DNA of 30,650 nt from an uncultured bacterium (GCA_937922985.1 CALAKV010000056.1:1-30650); one strand, 5' to 3'; numbered from the stretch's first letter, positions 1 to 7,862 are shown. Made by a program: numbers and translations. Notes: a model not told the origin generated them from the letters alone.

Positions 1-121
1 TCAAGTAATGATTCCGCAGGTTGGCAAAATTGAAAGCTTAAATGTAGCAATGGCCGCTACGGTCTGTTTGGCGGAACAATCTAGACAAAGGTTGAAGCAT
101 GAGCGTCTTGGCGAAATCTAA
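1..121 (+). CDS. TrmH/SpoU-family RNA 2'-O-methyltransferase, C-terminal end (partial)
   Basis: The window opens inside a plus-strand gene whose codons run in phase from base 2 to a TAA at 119-121. The last 39 residues include IPQVGKIESLNVAMAATV, which matches the C-terminal SAM-binding knot motif of SpoU/TrmH methyltransferases (IPMxGxxxSLNVSxAxxI). Family knowledge: these enzymes methylate the 2'-OH of a ribose in tRNA or rRNA. The substrate cannot be told from the tail alone. The start lies outside the window. Confidence 0.85.
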   Translation, partial: QVMIPQVGKIESLNVAMAATVCLAEQSRQRLKHERLGEI

Positions 122-136
122 ATAATATGGTATAAT
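108..136 (+). promoter_or_regulatory. Promoter for the CYTH gene, leaderless type
   Basis: The -35 is TTGGCG at 108-113, inside the end of the upstream gene. A 17-base spacer follows, then TATGGTATAAT with the -10 TATAAT at 131-136. Only six bases separate the -10 from the ATG at 143, so transcription should begin at or next to the start codon. There is no Shine-Dalgarno sequence. Confidence 0.7.
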
Positions 137-142
137 CGAATC

Positions 143-700
143 ATGAAGAAAGTTATCGTAAAGGCAAAAATTAAAAATAAGGTTGATTTTATCAAAAGAA
201 TAACAGATACAGGGCATGATTTTGGGCGAGTTATTTTTCAGAATGATCGCGTGTTTTTACCGCGAGGTTTTCAACCAAGCAGAAATTTACCAAAGTTAAT
301 GATTCGAACAGAGATTATTGATCCAAAACGTAAACCTTGGTATCAGTTGATTCAAAAGCGCCATATTGATGCTGAAAATGTTGATTTAATTCATGAAACG
401 CCAGTTTTAAATTATTCTGAAACAGCGCATATTGTTCAGCAGCTTGGTTTTGAAATGAAAGTTGAGGTGCTTCGAAACCGCCAAAAACTTCAGGTTGAAG
501 ATACTACTTTCTTTTTAGATGATGTTGAAGGATTGGGGACTTTCATTAAACTTGAACGAGAAGTAAAAAAAGGTGATAATCCAGATGTAATTCGCCAAGA
601 ATTGTGGGATGTTCTAGAGGTTCTAGGAATCGATAAAACTGCAGATTCACCAGAAAACTATACAGCACAGCTTCTTCGAAAGGAAAAAGCTAAAAAATAA
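143..700 (+). CDS. CYTH domain protein (class IV adenylate cyclase / triphosphatase-like)
   Basis: This 185-aa protein carries the second half of a CYTH fold: KVEVLRNRQKL around residues 106-116, then LDDVEGLGTFIKLE around 125-138, the typical 'lDdVeglG.F.EiE' signature. CYTH proteins bind triphosphate substrates in a beta-barrel tunnel. Members are class IV adenylate cyclases, thiamine triphosphatases and inorganic triphosphatases. The hallmark N-terminal ExExK motif is not visible: the equivalent stretch reads VIVKAKIK, with lysines where acids are expected. Metal binding or activity may therefore be altered. It follows the TrmH-like gene with its own leaderless promoter. Assignment to the fold is good; the reaction is unknown. 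Confidence 0.75.
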   Translation: MKKVIVKAKIKNKVDFIKRITDTGHDFGRVIFQNDRVFLPRGFQPSRNLPKLMIRTEIIDPKRKPWYQLIQKRHIDAENVDLIHETPVLNYSETAHIVQQLGFEMKVEVLRNRQKLQVEDTTFFLDDVEGLGTFIKLEREVKKGDNPDVIRQELWDVLEVLGIDKTADSPENYTAQLLRKEKAKK

Positions 701-736
701 CTCTAAAATCACTCGAAAGGGTGATTTTAGTTAAAA
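701..736 (+). terminator. Possible terminator after the CYTH gene
   Basis: Directly after the stop codon, CTAAAATCACTC and GGGTGATTTTAG form an inverted repeat (about 703-731) with a short loop. The right arm ends in a T-containing tract. It could end the CYTH transcript before the ftsE promoter at 750. Confidence 0.6.
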
Positions 737-749
737 TTTTTAAATAAGC

Positions 750-778
750 TTGAACACTTTGAAAAAAGCTGGTATAAT
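750..778 (+). promoter_or_regulatory. ftsE promoter, leaderless type
   Basis: The -35 is TTGAAC at 750-755, followed by a 17-base spacer and an extended -10 TGGTATAAT with TATAAT at 773-778. The ATG at 787 is 8 bases past the -10, so no leader with a ribosome binding site can be present. Confidence 0.75.
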
Positions 779-786
779 AAAAAGTG

Positions 787-1470
787 ATGATATTATTAGA
801 TCGTGTGACAAAAGTTTATGGTAATTCAAAAACTCCTGCGATTAACAGGGTTAGCCTTCATATTAAGCCAAAAGAGTTTGTTATTTTGGTTGGAACGAGT
901 GGTGCGGGGAAATCCTCACTTTTAAAAATGCTCACTCGTGAAGAAAAACAAACCAGCGGTAAAATTGTTGTTGGTGGAATTGATTATGATAAATTGCGAG
1001 ATAAGGATATTCCACTTTTACGGCGCCGAATTGGTGTGATTTTTCAAGATTTTAAGCTTTTGCCAAATCGAACCGTTTTCGAAAATGTAGCTTTTGCGCT
1101 TGAGATTGCCGGAATGACTAATCATGAGATTAAAGCGACTGTTCCAAAAGTTATTAAACTTGTTGGTCTTGAAGGAAAAGAGGGAAATTTTCCACATCAG
1201 TTAAGTGGTGGCGAAAGACAGCGTGTAGCAATCGCTCGTGCAATTGCTCGTCAGCCAAAAATTCTAATTGCTGATGAGCCGACAGGGAATCTTGACCCAA
1301 AGCATAGTTGGGATATTATTAGATTGCTTGAAAAAATTAATGACTACGGAACAACGGTGGTTCTAACTACGCACAATGTTGAAATTGTAAATAAACTTAA
1401 ACGGCGTGTAATTACCCTAAACGGTGGAAAAATTACTCACGACCAATCGCAAGGGGAGTATAGACAATAA
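787..1470 (+). CDS. ftsE: Cell division ATP-binding protein FtsE
   Basis: A 227-aa ABC ATPase with Walker A GTSGAGKSS (about residues 37-45), the ABC signature LSGGERQRVAIARAI and Walker B ILIADEPTGNLD, all typical of FtsE. With FtsX it forms the FtsEX complex at the inner face of the membrane, which drives septal peptidoglycan hydrolases rather than transport. A GTG at 784 is in frame directly before the ATG at 787. I chose the ATG because family members begin close to MIxxxxVxKxY. The stop overlaps the ftsX start (TAATG), implying translational coupling. The downstream CHAP hydrolase supports the FtsEX role. Confidence 0.95.
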   Translation: MILLDRVTKVYGNSKTPAINRVSLHIKPKEFVILVGTSGAGKSSLLKMLTREEKQTSGKIVVGGIDYDKLRDKDIPLLRRRIGVIFQDFKLLPNRTVFENVAFALEIAGMTNHEIKATVPKVIKLVGLEGKEGNFPHQLSGGERQRVAIARAIARQPKILIADEPTGNLDPKHSWDIIRLLEKINDYGTTVVLTTHNVEIVNKLKRRVITLNGGKITHDQSQGEYRQ

Positions 1471-2501
1471 TGAGAGAGGAAAATTTAAAACATCATAAAA
1501 CTAAAGGCTCTCAAGTGCAGCAAGGTAGAAAAAAACAAAATTCAAAAGTCATTATGCAACAGAAACAGCGCCGCCGCAAAACTTTAACTCTTTGGCGAAT
1601 TACAAAATATGGTGCAAATAGCTTTGTTCGAAATGCTTGGCTTTCGGTTGCTGCAACTGCTGTGATGACTGTTACTTTGGTGATTATTTTCGGATCGCTC
1701 CTTGCGCGTTCAATTTTAATGGACACGGTTGATGACATTAAAAATAAAGTCGATATGTCTATCTATCTTAAAAAAGGTGTTTCAAATTCCGATATTGAAA
1801 AAATGAAAAAATCAATTAAAGATCTACCTTCAGTTACAGATATAACATACACTTCACCACAAGAGGCGCGTGATAGATTTGCTCGAAAAAATTCGGCTGA
1901 TGCGGATATTCGAAAAGCCTTAATTGAATCGAACAATGAATTTTTTGGAATTTTTAATGTTAAACTTGTGGATATTTCGAATTCAACAGAGCTAAAAAAT
2001 CTTGTTGAAAATAATAAGTTGATTAAATCGAATCTCGATCCAGATCATCCACCAACATATGCAAGTGATCGAAACGAGATTATTAAAAATATCTCAAATA
2101 CGATTAATTTTGCTGAGAAAGTTGGAATTTTAGCTGGTTCAATCTTTGTAATTATTGCTAGTTTAATTATTTTTAATACAATTCGAATGGCTATTTTTAA
2201 TCGTAGAGAAGAGATTTATATGATGAAATTAATTGGCGCAAATAAAAGTTTTATCGCTGGACCATTTTTGGTTGAAGCAGTGATTTGTGGAACGATTGCA
2301 GCAATTTTAGCCTCAATAATTGGCTATACTATAATTTTTCTTTCGAAATCTCGGCTCGAGGCTTATGGAATTATCATTTCGCCTGTAATTTCATTCTTGC
2401 AAGTTTATGGATTTTTGGTTGTTCTGGGGTTGATATTTATCGGTTCATTTATCGGCGTTGTTTCAGCATTTACGGCAACAAGAAAATATCTAAAAATATA
2501 G
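1470..2501 (+). CDS. ftsX: Cell division permease-like protein FtsX
   Basis: A 343-aa protein with the FtsX layout. It has a basic cytoplasmic tail (about 1-50), TM1 at about 57-80, a large extracellular domain (about 85-215), and three further TM helices near 218-238, 265-290 and 308-334. The extracellular loop contains VDMSIYLKKGVS, the usual beta-strand entry of the FtsX ectodomain. FtsX passes the FtsE ATPase cycle to an extracellular amidase or endopeptidase. The start overlaps the ftsE stop by one base. The lysine/arginine-rich N-terminal tail is longer than in many homologues. Confidence 0.93.
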   Translation: MREENLKHHKTKGSQVQQGRKKQNSKVIMQQKQRRRKTLTLWRITKYGANSFVRNAWLSVAATAVMTVTLVIIFGSLLARSILMDTVDDIKNKVDMSIYLKKGVSNSDIEKMKKSIKDLPSVTDITYTSPQEARDRFARKNSADADIRKALIESNNEFFGIFNVKLVDISNSTELKNLVENNKLIKSNLDPDHPPTYASDRNEIIKNISNTINFAEKVGILAGSIFVIIASLIIFNTIRMAIFNRREEIYMMKLIGANKSFIAGPFLVEAVICGTIAAILASIIGYTIIFLSKSRLEAYGIIISPVISFLQVYGFLVVLGLIFIGSFIGVVSAFTATRKYLKI

Positions 2502-2509
2502 AAAGGGGC

Positions 2510-2538
2510 TTGTTTTTGAAAAAAGATTGTGATACAAT
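2510..2538 (+). promoter_or_regulatory. Promoter for the CHAP hydrolase
   Basis: TTGTTT at 2510-2515, a 17-base spacer and TGATACAAT with TACAAT at 2533-2538. This leaves an untranslated leader of about 30 bases before the ATG at 2578. Most other upstream-most genes in the window look leaderless. It allows the hydrolase to be expressed separately from ftsEX. Confidence 0.6.
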
Positions 2539-2577
2539 CTATTTAGGAATAAATTTAAAATAAAAAGAAAAACAGCT

Positions 2578-3765
2578 ATGAAAAAGATTAAGAAGAAGAA
2601 TTTAGTGATAAATGGCGCAATTTCTCTTGGAGTTGTTGTTGCTGGTGTTATTGCGGCTTTGCCAAAAAGTGCTGAAGCCGAGAAGAGCGTTGAACAGCTT
2701 GATAAAGAAATTAAAGCACTGGAATCTCAAATTAGCGGTGCGGAATCTCGTGCGAGTGATCTTAGAAATAAAGCACAAACACTTCAAAATGAGCTTAGTG
2801 GTATTGAAAATGAAAAAGCTACAATTCAATCGCAAATTGCAATATATCAAAAACAATACGAAAAGCTACAACTTGAAATTAAAAATAACGAAGAAAGTAT
2901 TGAGCGAAATAGAGATGCTCTTGGTTCGATTTTGGCAACAATGTCTCTTGAAGATGATATCACACCGATTGAGCGGATTGCAGGAAGCAATAATCTTTCG
3001 AAAGCGCTTGATAATTTTGAATATCAAAGTGCAGTTAAGAACCAGTTGGTTGAAAAGGTTGACAGTATTAAGCGAGCGAAAGCTGAACTTGAAAAGCAGC
3101 GAGATGAAGTTAAAGTTGCTTTAACTAACCAGCAGCAAGCTGAATCTGCGCTTCAAGAAAAAATTCGCCAGCAGAATGAATTAATTGCTCAAACTAAAAA
3201 TGATGAAGCAGAATATACAAAATATGCGAACGAGCGAAACTCACAAAAAGCAGCTCTTCAAAAACAGCAGCAAGATATGATTCAGGCTCAAATTTTGCGA
3301 GCAGCTCGAGCAGCCGGTAGTGGGTCGCTTCCACAAGCTATTGCTGGAACAAGCAGTTACCCTTGGAATGATGCAAACTGTTTTGTTGATACGAATGCGG
3401 TAAGCTATGGTGGTGCAGATGGAAATGGAACAGATGGCTATGGCTATGGTTGTCGCCAATGCGTGAGCTATGTTGCATGGAAGTTACGCGCAACAAAAGG
3501 CATCAACGCTGCATATTGGGGTAACGCTAAAGATGTACCGGCTAGTGCACGGCGAGCAGGATTCCGAACTGGAAGTACTCCAAAAGTTGGATCATTCGGC
3601 GTGATGAGCGGCGGTCAATATGGTCACATTGTTTGGGTTGAGGCTGTGAATGGTAATATGGTCACGATTTCGCAATATAATTACTTTGTTAATGGTAGAT
3701 GGGGTCAATTCTCAACAATGACCGTACCCGCAAGCACTTATGATACATATGTATATTTCGATTAA
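2578..3765 (+). CDS. Secreted coiled-coil CHAP peptidoglycan hydrolase (PcsB-like partner of FtsEX)
   Basis: A 395-aa protein with a lysine-rich N-terminus and signal peptide (about 1-34, ending near AEA), a long Glu/Gln/Lys coiled coil (about 36-245), a linker, and a C-terminal CHAP domain (about 275-395). Candidate catalytic residues are Cys295 in GCRQCVSYVAW and His350 in YGHIVWVEA. The family cleaves peptidoglycan amide bonds. The coiled coil plus CHAP layout directly after ftsEX matches streptococcal PcsB, whose coiled coil is held by the FtsX ectodomain until FtsE hydrolyses ATP. The role in daughter-cell separation is inferred from this synteny. A strong terminator follows. Confidence 0.9.
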   Translation: MKKIKKKNLVINGAISLGVVVAGVIAALPKSAEAEKSVEQLDKEIKALESQISGAESRASDLRNKAQTLQNELSGIENEKATIQSQIAIYQKQYEKLQLEIKNNEESIERNRDALGSILATMSLEDDITPIERIAGSNNLSKALDNFEYQSAVKNQLVEKVDSIKRAKAELEKQRDEVKVALTNQQQAESALQEKIRQQNELIAQTKNDEAEYTKYANERNSQKAALQKQQQDMIQAQILRAARAAGSGSLPQAIAGTSSYPWNDANCFVDTNAVSYGGADGNGTDGYGYGCRQCVSYVAWKLRATKGINAAYWGNAKDVPASARRAGFRTGSTPKVGSFGVMSGGQYGHIVWVEAVNGNMVTISQYNYFVNGRWGQFSTMTVPASTYDTYVYFD

Positions 3766-3770
3766 TATTT

Positions 3771-3801
3771 AGCGAGTCAGTTTATCTGACTCGCTTTTTA
3801 T
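3771..3801 (+). terminator. Rho-independent terminator after the CHAP hydrolase
   Basis: AGCGAGTCAG (3771-3780), a five-base loop and CTGACTCGCT (3786-3795), a perfect 10-bp stem followed by a T-rich tail. Confidence 0.92.
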
Positions 3802-3941
3802 TATTTGCTTTAAATTATTTAGAAAAATGAGCTGATGTTTTTTGATGGAATAAAAGCATTTTATATAAGAATATTCAAAATAAAGGATATAATTTTAATA
3901 AAAATGCAAATATTTTTAAATGTAATCGTATAATTCTACTA

Positions 3942-4011
3942 TTGCAATTGTTGAACAGCTAAGTTATAATGTGAAAAGCTGTTCATAACAATATAAACCA
4001 TGTTTATGAAC
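3942..4011 (+). promoter_or_regulatory. Promoter within two abutting inverted repeats, upstream of an 80-aa gene
   Basis: TTGCAA (3942-3947), a 17-base spacer and TATAAT (3965-3970) form a promoter. The -10 lies in the loop between GAACAGCT (3953-3960) and AGCTGTTC (3977-3984). A second inverted repeat, GTTCATAA (3981-3988) and TTATGAAC (4004-4011), starts within the first, sharing GTTC. The leader to the ATG at 4108 is about 130 bases. The layout suggests a repressor operator or a switchable RNA leader. Upstream, 3802-3941 is AT-rich with nothing recognisable. Confidence 0.55.
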
Positions 4012-4107
4012 AAGCACCTATAGAAGACAGTCGGCTAATATTCCAAAAAATTGATTTTCTAAAAACTATTTTTTGTACTTTTTTAGCATACACAGGAGGG
4101 TTTTTAA

Positions 4108-4350
4108 ATGCCGGAAGAAAAACAACTAACCATTGCTGAAGTTAATAAAAGAATGATGGAAGATAATAAGGAATTATTGAGAATAATAGCTAGCGCTCTT
4201 TACCCAGCCGATATACAGAGATATTTTTTGCGAAAAGCAAGGAATGAAATAAGAAATATGGGCACAGAAGATAGAGAATCTTTCGCCTTCAAAGTTCAAG
4301 AAGAGGCAATTGAATGGGAAGAAAAAAATGTAACCATAAAAAGCTATTAA
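4108..4350 (+). CDS. Hypothetical small acidic/helical protein, 80 aa
   Basis: I do not recognise this gene. It has a strong ribosome binding site (AGGAGGG, about 8 bases before the ATG), which is uncommon for a first gene here. It also has its own promoter with inverted repeats and its own terminator, so it is very likely real. The product is charged and predicted mostly helical, with no membrane segment, signal peptide or cysteines. It stands alone between the ftsEX operon and ctpA, and the frequent TTCGAAA word is missing from about 3.0 to 4.8 kb. Recent acquisition or a stand-alone regulator are both possible. Confidence 0.7.
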   Translation: MPEEKQLTIAEVNKRMMEDNKELLRIIASALYPADIQRYFLRKARNEIRNMGTEDRESFAFKVQEEAIEWEEKNVTIKSY

Positions 4351-4360
4351 TAGTATCCAC

Positions 4361-4387
4361 GACCCAAAAATTGGGTCTTTTATTTTG
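4361..4387 (+). terminator. Rho-independent terminator after the 80-aa gene
   Basis: GACCCAA (4361-4367), loop AAA, TTGGGTC (4371-4377), then a T-rich tail. The sequence from here to the ctpA promoter is AT-rich with no further feature seen. Confidence 0.88.
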
Positions 4388-4527
4388 TCTAAAATTTCTT
4401 TTACAATATAATTATCTTGCTGTAATATAAAAAAAGAGAAAGTTTGGCAAAAATCATCACAAGAATATTGCAAATTCAGATTATTTTAGAGTAATGAATA
4501 TTAAACCTATCTTTCGGAATTTATTTT

Positions 4528-4556
4528 TTGTTATGCTTGTGCTTTTGTGATATAAT
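4528..4556 (+). promoter_or_regulatory. ctpA promoter, leaderless type
   Basis: TTGTTA (4528-4533), a 17-base spacer and TGATATAAT with the -10 TATAAT at 4551-4556. The chosen ATG at 4564 is 7 bases past the -10. Confidence 0.65.
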
Positions 4557-4563
4557 GGAAATT

Positions 4564-5745
4564 ATGGATAGAGGTAAAAAAGTTGAACGCTCAACGCTGG
4601 TTTTGGTTTCAGTTTTTATGCTGGTTTTAGGCTTTGCGGGTGGCTCAAGAATAGATGATATTAGAAATTTAATTGCGCCAGTTTTTGGGCTGAAAAAGGT
4701 TGAAAGAATAGATTTTTCGAATGTCGAAAAAACTTATCAAGCTTTAGCCTCAAATTTTGATGGCGAAATTGATAAACAAAAAATTATCGATGGTGCTTCG
4801 AAAGGTCTAGTTGAAGCGGTAGGAGACAAATACACGGAGTATATGACTTCTAAAGAAGCCGAAGAATTCAATAAGAGCTTAAGTGGTGACGTTGGAACGG
4901 GAATTGGCGTTGAGCTCGCAAAAGATGGCGATTCTGTTAAAGTTGTGCGAGTTTTAGCTAAAAATCCAGCTGAAAGTGCAGGAATTTTGGCGGGTGATGT
5001 AATTTCAAAAGTTAATGGTGAAGATGTTTCGAAAGAAAATACTTCTGAAATTAGCAAAAAAATTCGTGGAGATGCTGGAACAACTGTTAAGATTGGTGTT
5101 GTTCGTGGAAATGAAAAGAAAGAATTCTCAGTAATGCGTGCGAAAATTGAAAATCCAAGCGTAGAACTCTCGAAAAAAGATGGTGTCGCAACACTTTCAA
5201 TTTATCGATTTGATAGTGAAACTGGTGTTTTGGCGAAAAAATATGCTGAAGAAATTAAAAATGAGGGAATTTCGAAAGTTATTTTAGATCTACGCGGAAA
5301 CGGCGGAGGATATGTTCAGGCTGCAAAAACTGTTGCAAGCTTGTGGCTTGAAAAAAATGCTTTGATCGTTAGTGAAAAAACTGGTTCAAAAACGGTTGAG
5401 GAGATTCGAGCGACTGGTGACAATCCTTTGAAAGGTGTCAAAACTGTAATTTTGCTTGACGGCTCCTCAGCTAGTGCGAGCGAAATCGTTGCGGGCGCTT
5501 TAAAAGAACATAAAGCTGCTCAAATTGTTGGTGAAAAATCTTACGGTAAGGGAAGTGTTCAAACTACTATTGATATGCCAAATGGATCTTTATTGAAAGT
5601 TACGATCGCGAAATGGTTTACACCAAGTGGAAAAAATATTTCGAATAATGGAATTTCGCCAGATATTAAAGTGAGTGCTCCAAAGGGTGAAAGTTATTTA
5701 TTAAACGATATTCAAAAAAACAAGGCGTTAGAAATTTTAAAATAA
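4564..5745 (+). CDS. ctpA: S41 family C-terminal processing peptidase (CtpA/Prc-like)
   Basis: A 393-aa protein with an N-terminal membrane anchor (about 10-27), a PDZ domain (GTGIGVEL onward, about 112-195) and an S41 serine protease domain. The catalytic pair is visible as Ser302 in GSSASASEI and Lys329 in EKSYGKGSVQ, with VILDLRGNGGG before it. These proteases trim C-termini of exported proteins and cell-wall enzymes. The start at 4564 is preferred to in-frame upstream ATGs because those overlap the -35/-10. The gene ends 24 bases before the receiver protein gene and probably shares its transcript. Confidence 0.92.
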   Translation: MDRGKKVERSTLVLVSVFMLVLGFAGGSRIDDIRNLIAPVFGLKKVERIDFSNVEKTYQALASNFDGEIDKQKIIDGASKGLVEAVGDKYTEYMTSKEAEEFNKSLSGDVGTGIGVELAKDGDSVKVVRVLAKNPAESAGILAGDVISKVNGEDVSKENTSEISKKIRGDAGTTVKIGVVRGNEKKEFSVMRAKIENPSVELSKKDGVATLSIYRFDSETGVLAKKYAEEIKNEGISKVILDLRGNGGGYVQAAKTVASLWLEKNALIVSEKTGSKTVEEIRATGDNPLKGVKTVILLDGSSASASEIVAGALKEHKAAQIVGEKSYGKGSVQTTIDMPNGSLLKVTIAKWFTPSGKNISNNGISPDIKVSAPKGESYLLNDIQKNKALEILK

Positions 5746-5769
5746 TTGCAGAGCTATTTAGGAGGGAAA

Positions 5770-6159
5770 ATGGAAGCAAGAAAAAAGATCTTATTAGTTG
5801 AAGATGATGAGGTTTTGGCTAGCGTATATCGTGCAAGACTTGAGATGGAAGATTTTGAGGTTATGGAAGTTCATGGCGGCGAGCAAGCATTGACTGCAGC
5901 TTTAGAATATCGTCCAGATTTAATGATTCTTGATGCAATGATGCCAAAAATTTCGGGCTTTGATGTATTGGATATTCTTCGGAATACTCCTGAAACAATG
6001 AATCTGCAAATTATTATGCTTACTGCTTTAAGCCAAGAAAGTGATCGTGAGCGAGCTGAAAAACTTGGCGTTGATGAATATCTTGTTAAATCTCAGGTTA
6101 TGATTTCAGATGTGATTGAAAAGGTTCGTGAACATTTGGGTATTGGTGAAGATTACTAG
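5770..6159 (+). CDS. Stand-alone response regulator receiver domain protein
   Basis: A 129-aa single REC domain with the acidic pocket ED12-D13, the phospho-acceptor Asp55 in MILDAMMPKISG, Thr85 in MLTA and Lys107 in YLVKS. There is no output domain, so it works as a CheY-like messenger or phosphate relay. The start at 5770 is set by a strong ribosome binding site (GGAGGG, 5 bases upstream); in-frame extension upstream only adds residues from the intergenic region. No kinase is adjacent; the only one in the window is at the far right end and has its own regulator. Confidence 0.92.
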   Translation: MEARKKILLVEDDEVLASVYRARLEMEDFEVMEVHGGEQALTAALEYRPDLMILDAMMPKISGFDVLDILRNTPETMNLQIIMLTALSQESDRERAEKLGVDEYLVKSQVMISDVIEKVREHLGIGEDY

Positions 6160-6181
6160 CAGGTCTAGAAATGAGTAAAAT

Positions 6182-6217
6182 AAAAAATGAGCCTTTCGAA
6201 AGATTGACTCATTTTTT
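6182..6217. terminator. Bidirectional terminator between the receiver gene and rpmA
   Basis: AAAAAATGAG (6182-6191) pairs with CTCATTTTTT (6208-6217). It lies between convergent genes and gives a T-run on either strand, so it should stop transcription from both sides. Confidence 0.85.
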
Positions 6218-6224
6218 ATTGCAA

Positions 6225-6503
6225 TTACGCAGCAACAACTTCTACAACTGTGCGTCGTTCTGTTTTGCCAGTAAATTTGCGTTTTTGGATTTGTTTAAAT
6301 TTCACAACACCGTCCTGTTTGGCGTGAATCGTGAAATTTCGGCTCATGTAAGTTCCTTCACCAGCCAATTTAGTTGCGCCAGTCTGTCGAACGAGAACTT
6401 CGCCCTCGTTAACTTTTTGGCCACCAAATCGTTTAACACCAAGGCGTTGACCGGCGTTGTTGTGGACGTTCTTACTTGAACCACCCGATTTAACGTGTGA
6501 CAT
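6225..6503 (-). CDS. rpmA: 50S ribosomal protein bL27
   Basis: A 92-aa protein beginning MSHVKSGGSSKN with RLGVKRFGGQKV around residues 20-31, the conserved bL27 N-terminal region whose flexible tail reaches the peptidyl-transferase centre. There is no extra N-terminal processing extension of the kind seen in Firmicutes. The start has a good ribosome binding site (AAGGAG) inside the 3' end of the upstream methylase gene, overlapping it by 14 bases. The usual partner rplU (bL21) is not adjacent in the window. Confidence 0.97.
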   Translation of the reverse strand: MSHVKSGGSSKNVHNNAGQRLGVKRFGGQKVNEGEVLVRQTGATKLAGEGTYMSRNFTIHAKQDGVVKFKQIQKRKFTGKTERRTVVEVVAA

Positions 6504-7716
6504 TTTTACTCCTTATTAGTACTAATAATTCACGCGCCACAACTTGATCTTCGCGATAATATATTAGATCTTGTGGTTTAACGCGCATAAATTCCTTTCT
6601 ATTATAACCCAGCTCATTTAAAAAGTCAACAAGTGGAAGGTGAGAAAAAACACCATTTTGTGTTTTCCAAGCAGGAACAGCAATACAAATCTGTGTGCCT
6701 TCTGGAATTTGCTGCGATAAATTCTTTAAAAAGTTCGAAATTATACGGTTGCAATTTTCGCGAACTTCTGCTAATTTTTTAGGCGAAGGCGGAGCAGAGA
6801 ATGGTTGCCCTAAGTAGGTCTCGCAAACCACGCTTGAAAGTTTTTTTGCAAAACTCCATTTTTCAATTGTAGCATCAGCTTCGTAAATTTCTCCAAGTTC
6901 ACCATGCGGTTTAAATTCTCGTACAAACCAATCACTATTTTCTTTCGAAAATTCTACCATTTTTTCACTCAAATCTGTCCCGTTTGCTTTAAAACCTTTT
7001 AAAAGTGCTTCTTGAATAACTGTGCCAGTGCCGCAAAAAGGATCGAGGATTTCTGGCTTTTCGAAAGTTTTTTTACCAAAAAGTGCTTGAATCTGTGGCT
7101 GATTTTTGCCAACACCGAGATTGATCATTGTTTGGGCAAGTTTTGGCGGCAGCATTCCAACGAAAGCATCGCGTTTCGGCCTGTTTTGATCGCGCCTAGC
7201 GTAGCTTGTGATATTTTGCGCACCTTCACTCAAAGCAATAATTGTTTTTTTACCACCACGAACTGCTAAAATTTCGATTTTTTTCTCGCTTAAGCCAAGC
7301 TTATTATTGTGCGAAATTGCAGTTGAAAGCTCGGCGGTTTTCGAAGGAATTATTCGCACCGAAACACCGTGATTTTTAAGCTTTTGTTTAATGAATGCGC
7401 CAGTTTTCGAAACTTCGTTCGCTCGAATTTTTAAGCCATAAGCTGAAATTCCTAGTGTAATTTTTCCGCTAAAATCCGCAAAATCGTGTTCAAAAATTTT
7501 GGTTATTTTTTTTGAAACATCTCGCCAATCTGTTGAATTAACTTCAAAAATAACTTGGCCGGTTTTTAAAATTGAGCCAAAATGCGAAACATTGAGTTTT
7601 TCAGTTCCAATAAGACAGGCATAATCACCCAGCACGCGAATTTTATCGCCGCCAAAAACACTTTCGAGTTCGGCGATTCCGATACTTGGCTGACGCCCTA
7701 AGATTGCAATTTTCAT
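6490..7716 (-). CDS. THUMP/Trm11-type RNA methyltransferase-like protein
   Basis: A 408-aa protein with an N-terminal THUMP-like RNA-binding half and a C-terminal Rossmann methyltransferase. The SAM-binding motif is LDPFCGTGTVIQEAL near 223-237, preceded by PPKLAQTMINLG, a hallmark of Trm11/TrmG10 tRNA (guanine-N2) methyltransferases. The expected catalytic DPPYG motif is replaced by ETYLG in SVVCETYLGQPF, so chemistry or substrate may differ. It has its own leaderless promoter and is translationally coupled to rpmA downstream. Family is confident; substrate is inferred. Confidence 0.85.
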   Translation of the reverse strand: MKIAILGRQPSIGIAELESVFGGDKIRVLGDYACLIGTEKLNVSHFGSILKTGQVIFEVNSTDWRDVSKKITKIFEHDFADFSGKITLGISAYGLKIRANEVSKTGAFIKQKLKNHGVSVRIIPSKTAELSTAISHNNKLGLSEKKIEILAVRGGKKTIIALSEGAQNITSYARRDQNRPKRDAFVGMLPPKLAQTMINLGVGKNQPQIQALFGKKTFEKPEILDPFCGTGTVIQEALLKGFKANGTDLSEKMVEFSKENSDWFVREFKPHGELGEIYEADATIEKWSFAKKLSSVVCETYLGQPFSAPPSPKKLAEVRENCNRIISNFLKNLSQQIPEGTQICIAVPAWKTQNGVFSHLPLVDFLNELGYNRKEFMRVKPQDLIYYREDQVVARELLVLIRSKNVTR

Positions 7717-7722
7717 TCTTAA

Positions 7723-7751
7723 ATTGTATCATAAAAAGTTAAAATCGGCAA
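7723..7751 (-). promoter_or_regulatory. Promoter of the Trm11-like gene, leaderless type
   Basis: On the minus strand: TTGCCG, a 17-base spacer, then TGATACAAT with the -10 at 7728-7723. The -10 is six bases before the ATG at 7716. Confidence 0.65.
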
Positions 7752-7862
7752 TTTTTAAAGAGATTATTTGCTTCATTCTATAAGCATAACGAGCTATTGG
7801 CGGGTGAGTTTTTTTCTGATATTCAACTAATATTTAATTAGATATAAATATTTTTTAATGTT

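Noticed and set aside
6171..6479. Plus-strand open frame opposite rpmA
   Set aside because: It is the complement of a certain bL27 gene, and its first part lies in the bidirectional terminator.
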